Assembly: GCF_900091525.1 (NCBI RefSeq)
Contig: NZ_FMCU01000007.1
Coordinates: forward strand, 186,001 to 250,000
Origin: Micromonospora matsumotoense
GTDB taxonomy: Bacteria > Actinomycetota > Actinomycetes > Mycobacteriales > Micromonosporaceae
DNA: 64,000 nt
Direction: 5' to 3'
Part shown: in pieces, positions 41,609 to 50,376 of the stretch
Layout: each line of letters starts with the position of its first letter
Position numbering within the stretch: the first letter of the stretch is position 1
Position numbers and translations under genes: made by a program
The notes under the pieces: model-generated
Database searches by the model: none
The model's input: only the letters and a program-made list of their open reading frames with translations
What the model was told of the DNA's origin: nothing

Positions 41609-42148
41609 TCAGCCGGTCGTGACGCCGTAGATCCGCTTCATCGCCGCGTGTTTGGCCGGGACGGGTAGGTGCCCGATGCCCAGCGACTTGGCCAGCAGCC
41701 GTTCGAGGTACTCGTCGGTGGTGCGCACCGGCCGCGCCGGCACCCCGGCCGCCACGGTGTTGTCCGGGATGTCCCGGGTCACGATCGAACCGGCCCCGAT
41801 GACGCACCGGTTGCCGATGGTGACGCCGGCCAGGATCATCGCCCGCATGCCGATGTAGACGTCGTCGCCGATGGTGATCGGCGCGGTCCAGTCGAGGTCG
41901 GGATGGTCCTTGCGCAGGATCAACGTGCCACCGTCGTGGGTGACGAACTGGACCTCGGAGGTGATGTAGACGTTGTCGCCGATGGTGATCAGCCACGGCT
42001 CCGAACCGAACATCGCCCGGTTGACCCCGTAGAACCTGACCCGACCGGTCAGGTTGACCCCCAGGGACCGGACGAACGCCTCGGGGTCACGGGACGCGGC
42101 CAGATGGTCCCGCACCCGCCGGGCCATCGTACGAACACGACTGGGCAC
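41609..42148 (-). CDS. hexapeptide-repeat acyltransferase (WcaF/LbH family)
   Basis: 179 residues from GTG 42148 with GAGGA 5 bases upstream; ATG 42127 is an alternative. Left-handed beta-helix hexads are visible (ITIGDNVYITSEVQFVTHDG, APITIGDDVYIGMRAMILAGVTIGNRCVIGAGSIVTRDIPDNTVAAGVPARPV), the xenobiotic/maltose-type O-acetyltransferase pattern with a catalytic His in FVTHDGG. It transfers an acetyl group to a sugar of the EPS. It lies downstream of the GT at 42266 on the same strand. Confidence 0.88.
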   Translation of the reverse strand: MPSRVRTMARRVRDHLAASRDPEAFVRSLGVNLTGRVRFYGVNRAMFGSEPWLITIGDNVYITSEVQFVTHDGGTLILRKDHPDLDWTAPITIGDDVYIGMRAMILAGVTIGNRCVIGAGSIVTRDIPDNTVAAGVPARPVRTTDEYLERLLAKSLGIGHLPVPAKHAAMKRIYGVTTG

Positions 42149-42265
42149 TGACTGTCCTCGATCGCAGGGGACGGCTACGGACCACCGGACCGGGCAGGCG
42201 GGCCCGGTCACTGGGGAAACGAGTCGGGTCCGGCCAGGGTGACGCCGGTTCCGCCCCGGACGGGA

Positions 42266-43492
42266 TCAGCGACAGAACTGGCGGGCATGCGCCAGCACGT
42301 TCGGTTCCCGATGGCGTTGCCGCCAGTGCCGGTACCGCCGTCCGGCGGTGCCCTTCGCCTCGGCCCGCTCCTCGGGCGACCGGGCGGCGAGCAGGTCGAG
42401 AGCCCGGCTGAGGCCGGCCGCCGTCGCCGGCCGTACCACCAGCCCGCCGGTGTCGGCGATCAGCTCACTGAACGGCGTGTTGTCCGAACAGACGACCGGG
42501 CAGCCGGAGGCCAGGCTCTCCAGGATCACGTGACCGAAGTTCTCGCCGAGGGTGGGGAAGAGGAAGGCGTCGTACCGGCTGAAGGTCGGCAGGACGTCCG
42601 CCGCCGCGAGTTCGCCGAGGTAGCGGACCCGGACGTGGCCCGGCATGGCCGCGATGATCCGCTGGCATCGCGACCAGTAGTGCGGGTCCTCCGGCGGCCC
42701 GAAGATGTCGAACTCCATCGGCCGGGTGGTGCCGGCCACCGCCTCCAGGGCCGTGGACAGGTTCTTCATCGGCGAGATCCGGCCGACGAAAACCAACCGC
42801 AGCGGCCCGTCGTGCGCGCGGGCCGGCGGTGCCGGGTGCTCCGGGATCGGGCTCTCATTGCCGTTCACCATCACCTGCGCCCACGGCATGTTCGCCCGGA
42901 TCTGCTTCTCCTCCAGACCGCTGCACGCCTGCCAGCGCACCCGCAACCGGCGCAGCAGCGGTGCCCACACCGCCAGGAAGAGCCGCTTCTTGGCGGTCCT
43001 GATCGCGAGGGCGCCGGGCGACAGCTCACCGCGCGGGGCGACCAGGATGGCCCCGACACGCACCAGGCGCAGCGCCACCACCAGGATCGACAGCACCGAG
43101 AACAGCGACCAGATGCTGTTGACGTAGAGCAGGTCGATCGGGCGGGAGCGGACGTGCCGGATCAGTCGGACCCAGTGCCGCGGTGCCCGGGGGTCCAGGT
43201 AGAACACGGCGGAGCGGTCGTCGCGCCGCAGCAACCGTCCGGACAGCCCGGGGTAGGGTGCTGGCGAGTGGAGATCCCGGTCCCGGGTGATCAGGGTGAC
43301 GTCGAGGTCCCCCGGCAGGGTGTCCAGGATGAACCGCAGGGAACGGATCGGGCCACCACCACGGAAGCCCGGCTCGAACACACCTGCGGTCGCCACCACC
43401 CGGTAGTTGCGCGCGGTGTCGGCGGACCGGACCGCCCGCTTCGACGACGCCGCAGCATCGTCGGGGGGACGGGTTCTTGTCAGCTTTACCAT
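42266..43492 (-). CDS. glycosyltransferase family 4 (paralogue of 45563 gene)
   Basis: 408 residues from ATG 43492. The N-terminal acceptor region FEPGFRGGGPIRSLRFILDTL and the donor half (LVFVGRISPMKNLSTALEA, FSRYDAFLFPTLGENFGHVILESLASGCPVVCSD) are clear GT4 features with the E-N-F-G-x3-E motif. It is clearly homologous along its whole length to the gene at 45563-46804, so the locus carries an internal gene duplication. It transfers one sugar of the EPS repeat; donor unknown. Confidence 0.88.
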   Translation of the reverse strand: MVKLTRTRPPDDAAASSKRAVRSADTARNYRVVATAGVFEPGFRGGGPIRSLRFILDTLPGDLDVTLITRDRDLHSPAPYPGLSGRLLRRDDRSAVFYLDPRAPRHWVRLIRHVRSRPIDLLYVNSIWSLFSVLSILVVALRLVRVGAILVAPRGELSPGALAIRTAKKRLFLAVWAPLLRRLRVRWQACSGLEEKQIRANMPWAQVMVNGNESPIPEHPAPPARAHDGPLRLVFVGRISPMKNLSTALEAVAGTTRPMEFDIFGPPEDPHYWSRCQRIIAAMPGHVRVRYLGELAAADVLPTFSRYDAFLFPTLGENFGHVILESLASGCPVVCSDNTPFSELIADTGGLVVRPATAAGLSRALDLLAARSPEERAEAKGTAGRRYRHWRQRHREPNVLAHARQFCR

Positions 43493-43671
43493 CGGGCCCA
43501 CCTTCACCGTGCCGTCCGCGGATCGGCACTCCACCTGAGTATCGGGAACGCAATGACAGCGAGGAGGGCGTCGGAAGCCGTCGGGCGCGGCCCGTACCGG
43601 ATGCCCTCGCGACCTACGGACACCGGCCACCGCTGCCCTGCCGGCGCGGTCGGTGCCGCGAGGGGGTCCAG

Positions 43672-44445
43672 ATGACGGAGAGCGACCGGCGTTCTCCGTG
43701 GCCGAGGGAGCAACGGTTGACTACCGACGTGGTAATCGTAGGTGTGGGCGGGATGGGCCGTGAGATATACGGCGTAATTCGACTGCTGAACGCCCGGCCG
43801 GTCGACGGGACCAGTTGGCGGGTGCTCGGCTTCGTCGACGACCACCCCACCGAGCCCAATGTGGAACTCGTGCGTCGGCTCGGTGTTCCGTTCCTCGGGC
43901 CGACCCGCTGGCTGGCCGGGCAGCCGTCCACCACCCGGGTGGCGCTGGGGGTGGGACACCCGCAGCTGCGCCGCGAGACCGACCAGGTGCTCGCCCGGTA
44001 CGGCCTGCCCGCCGCCACCGTGGTGCATCCGGCTGCCGAGATCGGCCCGGACTGCGTCTTCCAGGAGGGCCTGTTCGCCGCCGGCGGTGCCAGGGTGACG
44101 ACGAACGTGGCGCTGGGCCGCCATGTACACCTCAACCAGAACTGCACCGTGGGCCATGACGCCGTCCTGGGTGACCATGTCTCGGTCAACCCGCTCGCGG
44201 CGATCTCCGGCTACTGCCGCCTGGGCGACGGCGTCATGGTGGGCACCACCGCCGCCGTCCTGCCGAGGCTGACGGTCGGCCGGGACGCCATCGTGGGGGC
44301 GGGCGCCTGTGTGACCCGGGACGTCCCGGCGGGCACGGTGGTCACGGGCGTGCCGGCCCGGCCGGTCAGCCGGTCAGCGGCGGATGCCCGCCCAGTCGTG
44401 ATGCCGGCGCACGGTCGAGAGGATGAAGTCGACCACCCGGCGTGA
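43672..44445 (+). CDS. PglD/NeuD-type sugar N- or O-acyltransferase
   Basis: 257 residues from ATG 43672 (GAGGGGG upstream). The N-terminal PglD-type Rossmann domain begins VVIVGVGGMGREIYGVI; the C-terminal left-handed beta-helix runs from TVVHPAAEIGPDCVFQEG to VTRDVPAGTVVTGVPARPV, with the catalytic His in LNQNCTVGHDAVLGDHV. Relatives N-acetylate 4-amino-6-deoxy sugars (PglD, PerB) or sialic acid (NeuD). Given the perosamine-synthase-like gene at 49194, 4-N-acetylation of perosamine is a good guess. Its 3' end overlaps the convergent 2-epimerase by 72 bases. Confidence 0.88.
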   Translation: MTESDRRSPWPREQRLTTDVVIVGVGGMGREIYGVIRLLNARPVDGTSWRVLGFVDDHPTEPNVELVRRLGVPFLGPTRWLAGQPSTTRVALGVGHPQLRRETDQVLARYGLPAATVVHPAAEIGPDCVFQEGLFAAGGARVTTNVALGRHVHLNQNCTVGHDAVLGDHVSVNPLAAISGYCRLGDGVMVGTTAAVLPRLTVGRDAIVGAGACVTRDVPAGTVVTGVPARPVSRSAADARPVVMPAHGREDEVDHPA

Positions 44446-45498
44446 CGTGTCCGGGACCTGGTAGTCGAGCGGGCAGGCGACCGGGCCGGCCGCCACCTGG
44501 GCCACCACCACCCGCACGCCCTCCACCACCCCGGCCGGGTCCAGACCCGTCATCACGATCGCCCCGCAGTCCAGCGCCTCGGGGCGCTCGATGGACTCGC
44601 GCAGGGTCACCGCCGCGAACCCGAGGATCGCCGCCTCCTCGCTGACGGTGCCGCTGTCGGACAGCGTGCACCGGGCGTGCCGTTGCAGGGTGACGTAGTC
44701 GAAGAAGCCGAACGGCTCGTGGAAGGTGATGCCGTCCAGGAGCGTGCCGTCGACGGCGAGCGACTCCAGGCGCTTGCGGGTGCGCGGGTGGGTGGAGACC
44801 AGCAGCGGCAGTCGCCACTCGTCGCGGACGGCGCAGAGGCAGTCCAGCAGCCGGCGGAGTCGATCCGGGTGGTCGACGTTCTCCTCGCGGTGGGCGCTGA
44901 CGACGAAGTAGCCGCCCGGTTCGAGTTCGAGCTGCGCCAGGATGGCGGACCGTTCGATCTGCGGCCGGTAGTGGTCGAGCACCTCCCGCATGGGTGAGCC
45001 GGTGTGCAGGATCCGGCGGGGGTGCAGGCCCTCGGCGAGCAGGTTGCGCCGGGCGTGCTCGGAGTAGACCAGGTTGAAGTCGGCGACGTGGTCGACCAGC
45101 TGGCGGTTGGTCTCCTCCGGGACGTTGAGGTCGAAGCAGCGGTTGCCCGCCTCCATGTGGTAGACGGGAACCTTCATCCGTCGCGCCATCAACGCCGAGA
45201 TGGCGCTGTTGGTGTCGCCGAGCACCAGCAGCGCGTCCGGGCGCAGCTCACCGATCGCCTGCTCGGTGCCGACCAGCACGGCACCGAGCAGGCTGCCGAG
45301 CGACCGGGTGTCGGCCCGCAGGAAGCGGTCCGGGGACCGGACACCCAGCTCGGTGAAGAAGATGTCGGACAGTGCGGGATCCCAGTTCTGTCCCGTGTGC
45401 ACCAGGGTGTGCTCCACGGTCCGGTCCAACATGTCGATCACCCGGGCCAGGCGGATGATCTCCGGCCTGGTCCCGACGACGGTCATCACCCGGGTCAC
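44374..45498 (-). CDS. UDP-N-acetylglucosamine 2-epimerase family (WecB/CapG/FnlC type)
   Basis: 374 residues from GTG 45498 (AGGAGG 7 bases upstream). VVGTRPEIIRLA at the N-terminus, HTGQNWD, VLGDTNSAISA, VYHMEAGNRCFD, PEETNRQLVDHVAD, SAHREENVD and LSDSGTVSEEAAILGF are the full set of WecB-family motifs. With CapE- and RmlD-like enzymes in the same locus, the CapG/FnlC role (last 2-epimerisation giving UDP-L-FucNAc) is favoured over UDP-ManNAc formation. Probably co-transcribed with the GT upstream (64-base gap). Confidence 0.92.
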   Translation of the reverse strand: MTRVMTVVGTRPEIIRLARVIDMLDRTVEHTLVHTGQNWDPALSDIFFTELGVRSPDRFLRADTRSLGSLLGAVLVGTEQAIGELRPDALLVLGDTNSAISALMARRMKVPVYHMEAGNRCFDLNVPEETNRQLVDHVADFNLVYSEHARRNLLAEGLHPRRILHTGSPMREVLDHYRPQIERSAILAQLELEPGGYFVVSAHREENVDHPDRLRRLLDCLCAVRDEWRLPLLVSTHPRTRKRLESLAVDGTLLDGITFHEPFGFFDYVTLQRHARCTLSDSGTVSEEAAILGFAAVTLRESIERPEALDCGAIVMTGLDPAGVVEGVRVVVAQVAAGPVACPLDYQVPDTSRRVVDFILSTVRRHHDWAGIRR

Positions 45499-45562
45499 TG
45501 GACGCCTCCTCGTAGCCGATGGTGGGATTGGGGGCACCGCCCGGCGGGCGGTCGGGTCGGTC

Positions 45563-46804
45563 TCACGACGACCGGCCCTGTGGGGGCACCCGGCGCACCG
45601 GGTCGGTGATCGTCTGCCGTGCCTGGTCGAGAACACTGATCCGCGGCCGGCTCGCCCGCCACCGGCGGTAGGCGGCCCCCGCCGCCGCCCGGGCCGCCTG
45701 CCGCTGCGCGGGCGAGGCGGTGGCGAGCTGGGTGACCAGTGCACCCAACGCCGCCGGGGTCAACTCGGTGAGGACCTGCCCGCCACCGTCGCGCAACACG
45801 GTCGTCCACGGTGTCCGGTCCGAGCAGATCACCGGGCAGCACGCCGCCAGGCTCTCCGCGATGGCGTTGCCGAAGTTCTCACCCCGGGTCGGCAGGACGA
45901 ACGCGTCGTACCGGGAGAAGGTCTCGCCGACCTGCTCGGGGCGCAGCTCTCCCCGGTAGCTGACCACGGACGGGTCCGGCAGGGCCGCTCGCAGCTCCAC
46001 ACAGCGCTGCCAGTACTTCGAGTCCTCCAGCGGGCCGTAGATGTCCAGCCGCACCTGCGCCCGCACCTGGGCGAGCGCGGCGATCAGCAGGTCCAGGTTC
46101 TTTATCGGGGAGATCCGTCCGATGAAGACCAGTCGTGCGTGGTCGGTCGCCGGCAACTCGGCCGGCGCGCGACGCGGCTCCGGGCCACTGGCGATCGCGA
46201 CGACACCGATCCGGGCCCGGGGCAGCGCCCGTCGGATGTCGACGGCCTCCAGCGGCGTACTGGCGTGCCACAGCACCCTGGGCCCCCGCAGCATCCATCG
46301 CCAGCCGGCCAGGAACATCCGCTTACGGGCCCGGTGCAGGCCGAGAGCGGCGGCACCGAACTCGCCCCGTGGAGCCACCAGGATGCGATCCACCCGCAGC
46401 AGGCCGAGCCGGGCCGCGACGATGGGCAGAATCGAGAAGGTCGACCAGACGCTGTTCACGTAGAGCAGGTCGAATCGCACCGCCCGCAGGGAACGCCAGA
46501 GCGTCCGCCAGTGCGCCGGGTGTCGGACACCGAGGTAGAAGATGCGCGTCCGGCCACGTCGTACCCAGGTGCCGGAGAGCCCGGCGTAGGGATCGCTGGC
46601 GCCGAGGTCACGGTCCCGGGTCAGCAGGGTCGTCGAGACGTCGGCGCTGGCCGTGTCGAGCACGTCGGAGATGGAGCGGACCGGGCCTCCGGCCCGCCAG
46701 CCGGGGCTGAAGTAGCTCGCCGTGACCAGGACCCGGAACTTCCCCCGGTCGACACTCGCCAACCGTGTTCTGACGTCCGCCGCGGGGGTGGTGTCGCTGG
46801 CCAT
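45563..46804 (-). CDS. glycosyltransferase family 4 (paralogue of 42266 gene)
   Basis: 413 residues from ATG 46804 (GAGGAGCGAGG upstream). FSPGWRAGGPVRSISDVLDTA, YLLYVNSVWSTFSILP-like stretch, LVAPRGEFGAAALGLHRARK, LVFIGRISPIKNLDLLIAAL and FSRYDAFVLPTRGENFGNAIAESLAACCPVICSD align along the whole length with the 42266-43492 product. GT4 with E-N-F-G-x3-E. The two probably act on different steps of one EPS repeat. Upstream of the 2-epimerase on the same strand. Confidence 0.88.
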   Translation of the reverse strand: MASDTTPAADVRTRLASVDRGKFRVLVTASYFSPGWRAGGPVRSISDVLDTASADVSTTLLTRDRDLGASDPYAGLSGTWVRRGRTRIFYLGVRHPAHWRTLWRSLRAVRFDLLYVNSVWSTFSILPIVAARLGLLRVDRILVAPRGEFGAAALGLHRARKRMFLAGWRWMLRGPRVLWHASTPLEAVDIRRALPRARIGVVAIASGPEPRRAPAELPATDHARLVFIGRISPIKNLDLLIAALAQVRAQVRLDIYGPLEDSKYWQRCVELRAALPDPSVVSYRGELRPEQVGETFSRYDAFVLPTRGENFGNAIAESLAACCPVICSDRTPWTTVLRDGGGQVLTELTPAALGALVTQLATASPAQRQAARAAAGAAYRRWRASRPRISVLDQARQTITDPVRRVPPQGRSS

Positions 46805-46984
46805 CCTCGCTCCTCGCTCAAGAGGTGGAACTGAGTGGGCCAACGAGCGAACGGCCATTCAGTGACCACGCCTCGCAATTTTATTCAATTCGCCGCCACG
46901 GGCCGAGGAATGGTGGCCGGCCGCCCGGATGAGGGTATAAGGATGTCGCGGAAAAAGTCTCTGGCACAGCACGAGAGGACCTCC

Positions 46985-47998
46985 ATGTCGCGAGTGGCAC
47001 TCATATCCGGCACCACCGGCCAGGACGGCAGCTACCTGGCGGAGTTCCTGCTCGACAAGGGATACACGGTGCACGGGATAAAAAGAAGATCGTCTTCGTT
47101 CAACACCGAGCGGATCGACGGCGTGGATGTGCATCCCCGCAGTGGCGACGCACGCCTTTTCCTCCATTACAGCGACCTGTCCGACCCGGCCTCGTTGACC
47201 TCGCTGATCCGGGACATCCGGCCTGACGAGATCTACAACCTCGGCGCGCAGAGCCATGTCCGCGTCTCCTTCGACATCCCGGGTTACACCGCGGACGTCA
47301 CCGGGCTGGGCGCCCTGCGGATGCTGGAGGCGGCGCGGGCGGCCGACATCGGCTGCCGCTTCTACCAGGCGTCCTCCTCGGAGATGTTCGGCTCCACCCC
47401 GCCCCCGCAGCGCGAGGAGACCCCGTTCCACCCCCGCAGCCCGTACGCGTGCGCCAAGGTCTACGCCTTCTGGTCGGCGGTCAACTACCGCGAGTCGTGG
47501 GACATGTTCTGCGTCAACGGCATCCTGTTCAACCACGAGAGCCCCCGGCGGGGCGAGAACTTCGTGACCCGCAAGATCACTCGCGCGGTGGCCAGGATCG
47601 AGGCCGGCATCCAGGACAAACTCTACCTGGGCAACCTCGACGCGGTCCGGGACTGGGGTTACGCCCCGGAGTACGTCGAGGCGATGTGGCTTGCCCTGCA
47701 GCAGGACACCCCGCAGGACTACGTGGTGGCCACCGGCGAGGGACACTCCGTCCGCGAGTTCGTCGAGGCCGCCTTCGACCGGGTCGGGCTCGACTGGCAG
47801 CGGTATGTGGAGATCGACCCCGCCTACTTCCGGCCCGCCGAGGTCGACGCGCTCATCGGTGACTTCAGCAAGGCCCGGCGGCACCTGGGCTGGGCGCCGA
47901 AGACCCTGTTCGGCGACCTGGTACGGGTGATGGTGGACGCCGACCGACAACTCCTGGAGGACGAGCGGATGGGACGCCTCGTGCGGGTGGACCGATGA
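46985..47998 (+). CDS. gmd: GDP-mannose 4,6-dehydratase
   Basis: 337 residues from ATG 46985 with GAGAGGA 6 bases upstream; an upstream in-frame ATG at 46943 after AAGG is an alternative. NADP motif [75 protein letters not shown] (Ser/Thr, Glu, Tyr-x-x-x-Lys), and [16 protein letters not shown] are diagnostic for Gmd. It makes GDP-4-keto-6-deoxy-D-mannose. First gene of a coupled gmd-GT-aminotransferase operon. Confidence 0.96.
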   Translation: MSRVALISGTTGQDGSYLAEFLLDKGYTVHGIKRRSSSFNTERIDGVDVHPRSGDARLFLHYSDLSDPASLTSLIRDIRPDEIYNLGAQSHVRVSFDIPGYTADVTGLGALRMLEAARAADIGCRFYQASSSEMFGSTPPPQREETPFHPRSPYACAKVYAFWSAVNYRESWDMFCVNGILFNHESPRRGENFVTRKITRAVARIEAGIQDKLYLGNLDAVRDWGYAPEYVEAMWLALQQDTPQDYVVATGEGHSVREFVEAAFDRVGLDWQRYVEIDPAYFRPAEVDALIGDFSKARRHLGWAPKTLFGDLVRVMVDADRQLLEDERMGRLVRVDR

Positions 47999-49197
47999 GG
48001 ATCACCGTCGAGGCCACCCCGATCCGGCCCGGCCACGCCGCCGGGGTCGAAGCCTTCACCTACGGCCTGCTGACCGGCATGGCCGCCGACCCCTCCCACG
48101 ACCTGCGGGTGAACGTCCTGCGCGGCACCCTCGACCAGTGGCGTGACCAGGTGTCCGCTGATCAGATCGGTTGGAGCGAAATCGGCCAGCCACTGCGCTC
48201 GGACACCGCCCCCGGGCAACTGCTGCGCCGTTGGACACCCACGCGGGTCCGCGACTCGCTCGCCGTCCGGAGGGCGGTCAACGTGGTCCGGCAGCGCTCG
48301 GTCCCCCGGCAGCGTGGATCGGACATCACGCTGTACCCGTTCCACAGCGCCCCGATCGGGCCCGGCCCGTCGGTCGTCGTCGTGCATGACCTGCGACACC
48401 TGCACGCCGCCTTCCACGCCCCCGGCTTCGCCGCCGTGGTCCGGGAGAACGTGGCCCGCGCGTCCGCCCTCGTGGTCACCTGGCCGCACCCGTACCGGGA
48501 GACCCTGCGGCTGTTCCCCGAGGCGGCGGAGCGGACCGCGCTCATCCCGACCCCGACGTTCCAGCCCGCGCCCGCCCGCGCCGCCGCGCGACCGGAACCG
48601 GGCCTGCTGGTCTACCCGTCCTCCACCGCGGCCCACAAGAACCACGCGACGCTGCTGGAGGCGATGGCGTCGCTCCCGCAGTGCCGGCTGGTCTGTCCCG
48701 GCCCGCTGGTCGAGCCCGAGGCCAGTCGCCTGCTCGCCCGCGCCGCGCTCCCCGACCTGCGGGGCCGGGTGTCCTTCCCCGGGTTCGTCACCCTCGACGA
48801 GTTGAACGCCCTCTACGCCCGCGCCGACGCCGTGGTGATCCCGTCGCTCTGGGAGGCGGCGAGCGGGGCGATGCTGGAGGCGTTCAGCTGGGGGTTGCCC
48901 GTCGCCTGCGCCGACGCCGAGCCACTGCTGGCGCAACTGGAGTTCACCGGCGCCGAGGCGGCGGTCTTCCGGGCCACGGAGCCGGCGTCCCTCGCCGAGG
49001 CGGTCCAGCGGCTGCTGGCCGACCGGGCGCACTACGCCACCGCCGCCCGGCACGCCAACGGCCGGTTGGCCGCCCGCACCTGGACGGCGACCGGTGGCGA
49101 CTACCTCGACGTGCTGCGGTGGGTGGCGCAGGGACGACCGGGACCGATGCCCAGATCCACGTTCGCCGCCGAACTCACCAGGGAGGAAGCACCGTGA
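47995..49197 (+). CDS. glycosyltransferase family 4
   Basis: 400 residues from ATG 47995 (ATGA overlap with gmd). [16 protein letters not shown] N-terminus ([16 protein letters not shown]), [14 protein letters not shown], then [61 protein letters not shown], a mannosyl/perosaminyl-type GT4 donor site. Position between gmd and the perosamine-synthase-like gene makes it a likely transferase of the GDP-sugar they make. Confidence 0.88.
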   Translation: MRITVEATPIRPGHAAGVEAFTYGLLTGMAADPSHDLRVNVLRGTLDQWRDQVSADQIGWSEIGQPLRSDTAPGQLLRRWTPTRVRDSLAVRRAVNVVRQRSVPRQRGSDITLYPFHSAPIGPGPSVVVVHDLRHLHAAFHAPGFAAVVRENVARASALVVTWPHPYRETLRLFPEAAERTALIPTPTFQPAPARAAARPEPGLLVYPSSTAAHKNHATLLEAMASLPQCRLVCPGPLVEPEASRLLARAALPDLRGRVSFPGFVTLDELNALYARADAVVIPSLWEAASGAMLEAFSWGLPVACADAEPLLAQLEFTGAEAAVFRATEPASLAEAVQRLLADRAHYATAARHANGRLAARTWTATGGDYLDVLRWVAQGRPGPMPRSTFAAELTREEAP

Positions 49198-50318
49198 GCA
49201 TGGGGGACGACCGCTATCCGGTAGCCCGACCGAGCCTCTCCGACCTGGAGGAACGGTACGTTCTCGATGCTCTCAGGAGCGGATGGGTATCCTCCCAGGG
49301 CCCCTACCTCAACGACTTCGAGGACCGTTTCGCCCGGCGGTGCGCCACCGGGACGGCGGTCGCGACGACGAACGGCACGGTCGCCCTGCACCTGGTCCTG
49401 GCCGCCGCCGGGATCGGTCCGGGCGACGAGGTCATCGTCCCCGCGATGACCTACGTGGCCACCGCCAACGCCGTCGCGTACTGCGGGGCACGCGCCGTCT
49501 GTGTGGACGTGCTGCCACAGAGCTGGTGCATCGACCCCGCCGCGGTCCAGGCCGCGATCGGGCCACGCACCCGGGCGGTCATCGCCGTCGACCTGTACGG
49601 CCACCCCGCCGACTATCCCGCCCTGCGCGCGCTGTGCCACCGGCACGGCCTGCTCCTGGTGGCCGACGCGGCGGAGTCCTTCGGGGCCACTGTCGACGGG
49701 CACCCGACCGGTTCGCTGGCCGACGCCACCACCTTCTCGTTCTTCGGCAACAAGGTGATCACCGCAGGTGAGGGTGGCTGTGTGACCACGTCCGACGAGG
49801 CGCTGGCCGACCGGATGCGCCTGTTGCGCAACCAGGGCATGGACCCGCGGCGGCGGTACTACTTCCCGGTGCTGGGCTACAACTACCGGATGACCAACCT
49901 GTCCGCCGCGCTGCTCTGCGCCCAGCTCGACCGGGCCGACGAGATCATCGCCCGGCGGGACGCGGTGATCGCCGGCTACGAGGCGCAGCTGGCCGACGAG
50001 CCGGCGCTGTCGGCACAGCCGGTGGTCGCCGGCGTCCGCCGCGCACCGTGGATGGCCGCCTTCCTGGTCGGGCCCGAAGGGGACGCCGTCTCCCGGGACG
50101 CGGTGGCCCGGGCGCTCGACCGGCTCGGCGTGGAGACCCGGCCCTTCTTCGTGCCGATCCCCGACCTGCCGGCGCACCGTGATCCGGGCGCGCACTGCCC
50201 GGTGACCGTCGACCTAAGCAGGCGCGGCATCAACCTGCCCACCTATCCGGAGCTGACCGACGCGGGGGTCAAGACGGTGGTGGAGCGCGTCCGCGCCGCC
50301 CTGTCGACCGTCGCCTGA
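49194..50318 (+). CDS. DegT/DnrJ/EryC1 aminotransferase, GDP-perosamine-synthase-like
   Basis: 374 residues from GTG 49194 (GGGAGG 7 bases upstream, GTGA overlap). NGTVALHLVLAAAGIGPGDEVIVPAMTYVATANA and SFFGNKVITAGEGGCV (Lys binding PLP) are the family signatures, and the TYVATANAVAYCGARAVCVD segment is especially close to perosamine synthases (RfbE/PerA). It would transfer an amino group to GDP-4-keto-6-deoxy-mannose made by the preceding Gmd, giving GDP-perosamine. Alternatives are other 4-amino-6-deoxy sugar aminotransferases. Confidence 0.9.
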   Translation: MSMGDDRYPVARPSLSDLEERYVLDALRSGWVSSQGPYLNDFEDRFARRCATGTAVATTNGTVALHLVLAAAGIGPGDEVIVPAMTYVATANAVAYCGARAVCVDVLPQSWCIDPAAVQAAIGPRTRAVIAVDLYGHPADYPALRALCHRHGLLLVADAAESFGATVDGHPTGSLADATTFSFFGNKVITAGEGGCVTTSDEALADRMRLLRNQGMDPRRRYYFPVLGYNYRMTNLSAALLCAQLDRADEIIARRDAVIAGYEAQLADEPALSAQPVVAGVRRAPWMAAFLVGPEGDAVSRDAVARALDRLGVETRPFFVPIPDLPAHRDPGAHCPVTVDLSRRGINLPTYPELTDAGVKTVVERVRAALSTVA

Positions 50319-50376
50319 CCCGTCGGCCGTCCCCTGCGGCCCGCCCGGCTCACCCGCCGGGCGGGCCCGGGTCGGC

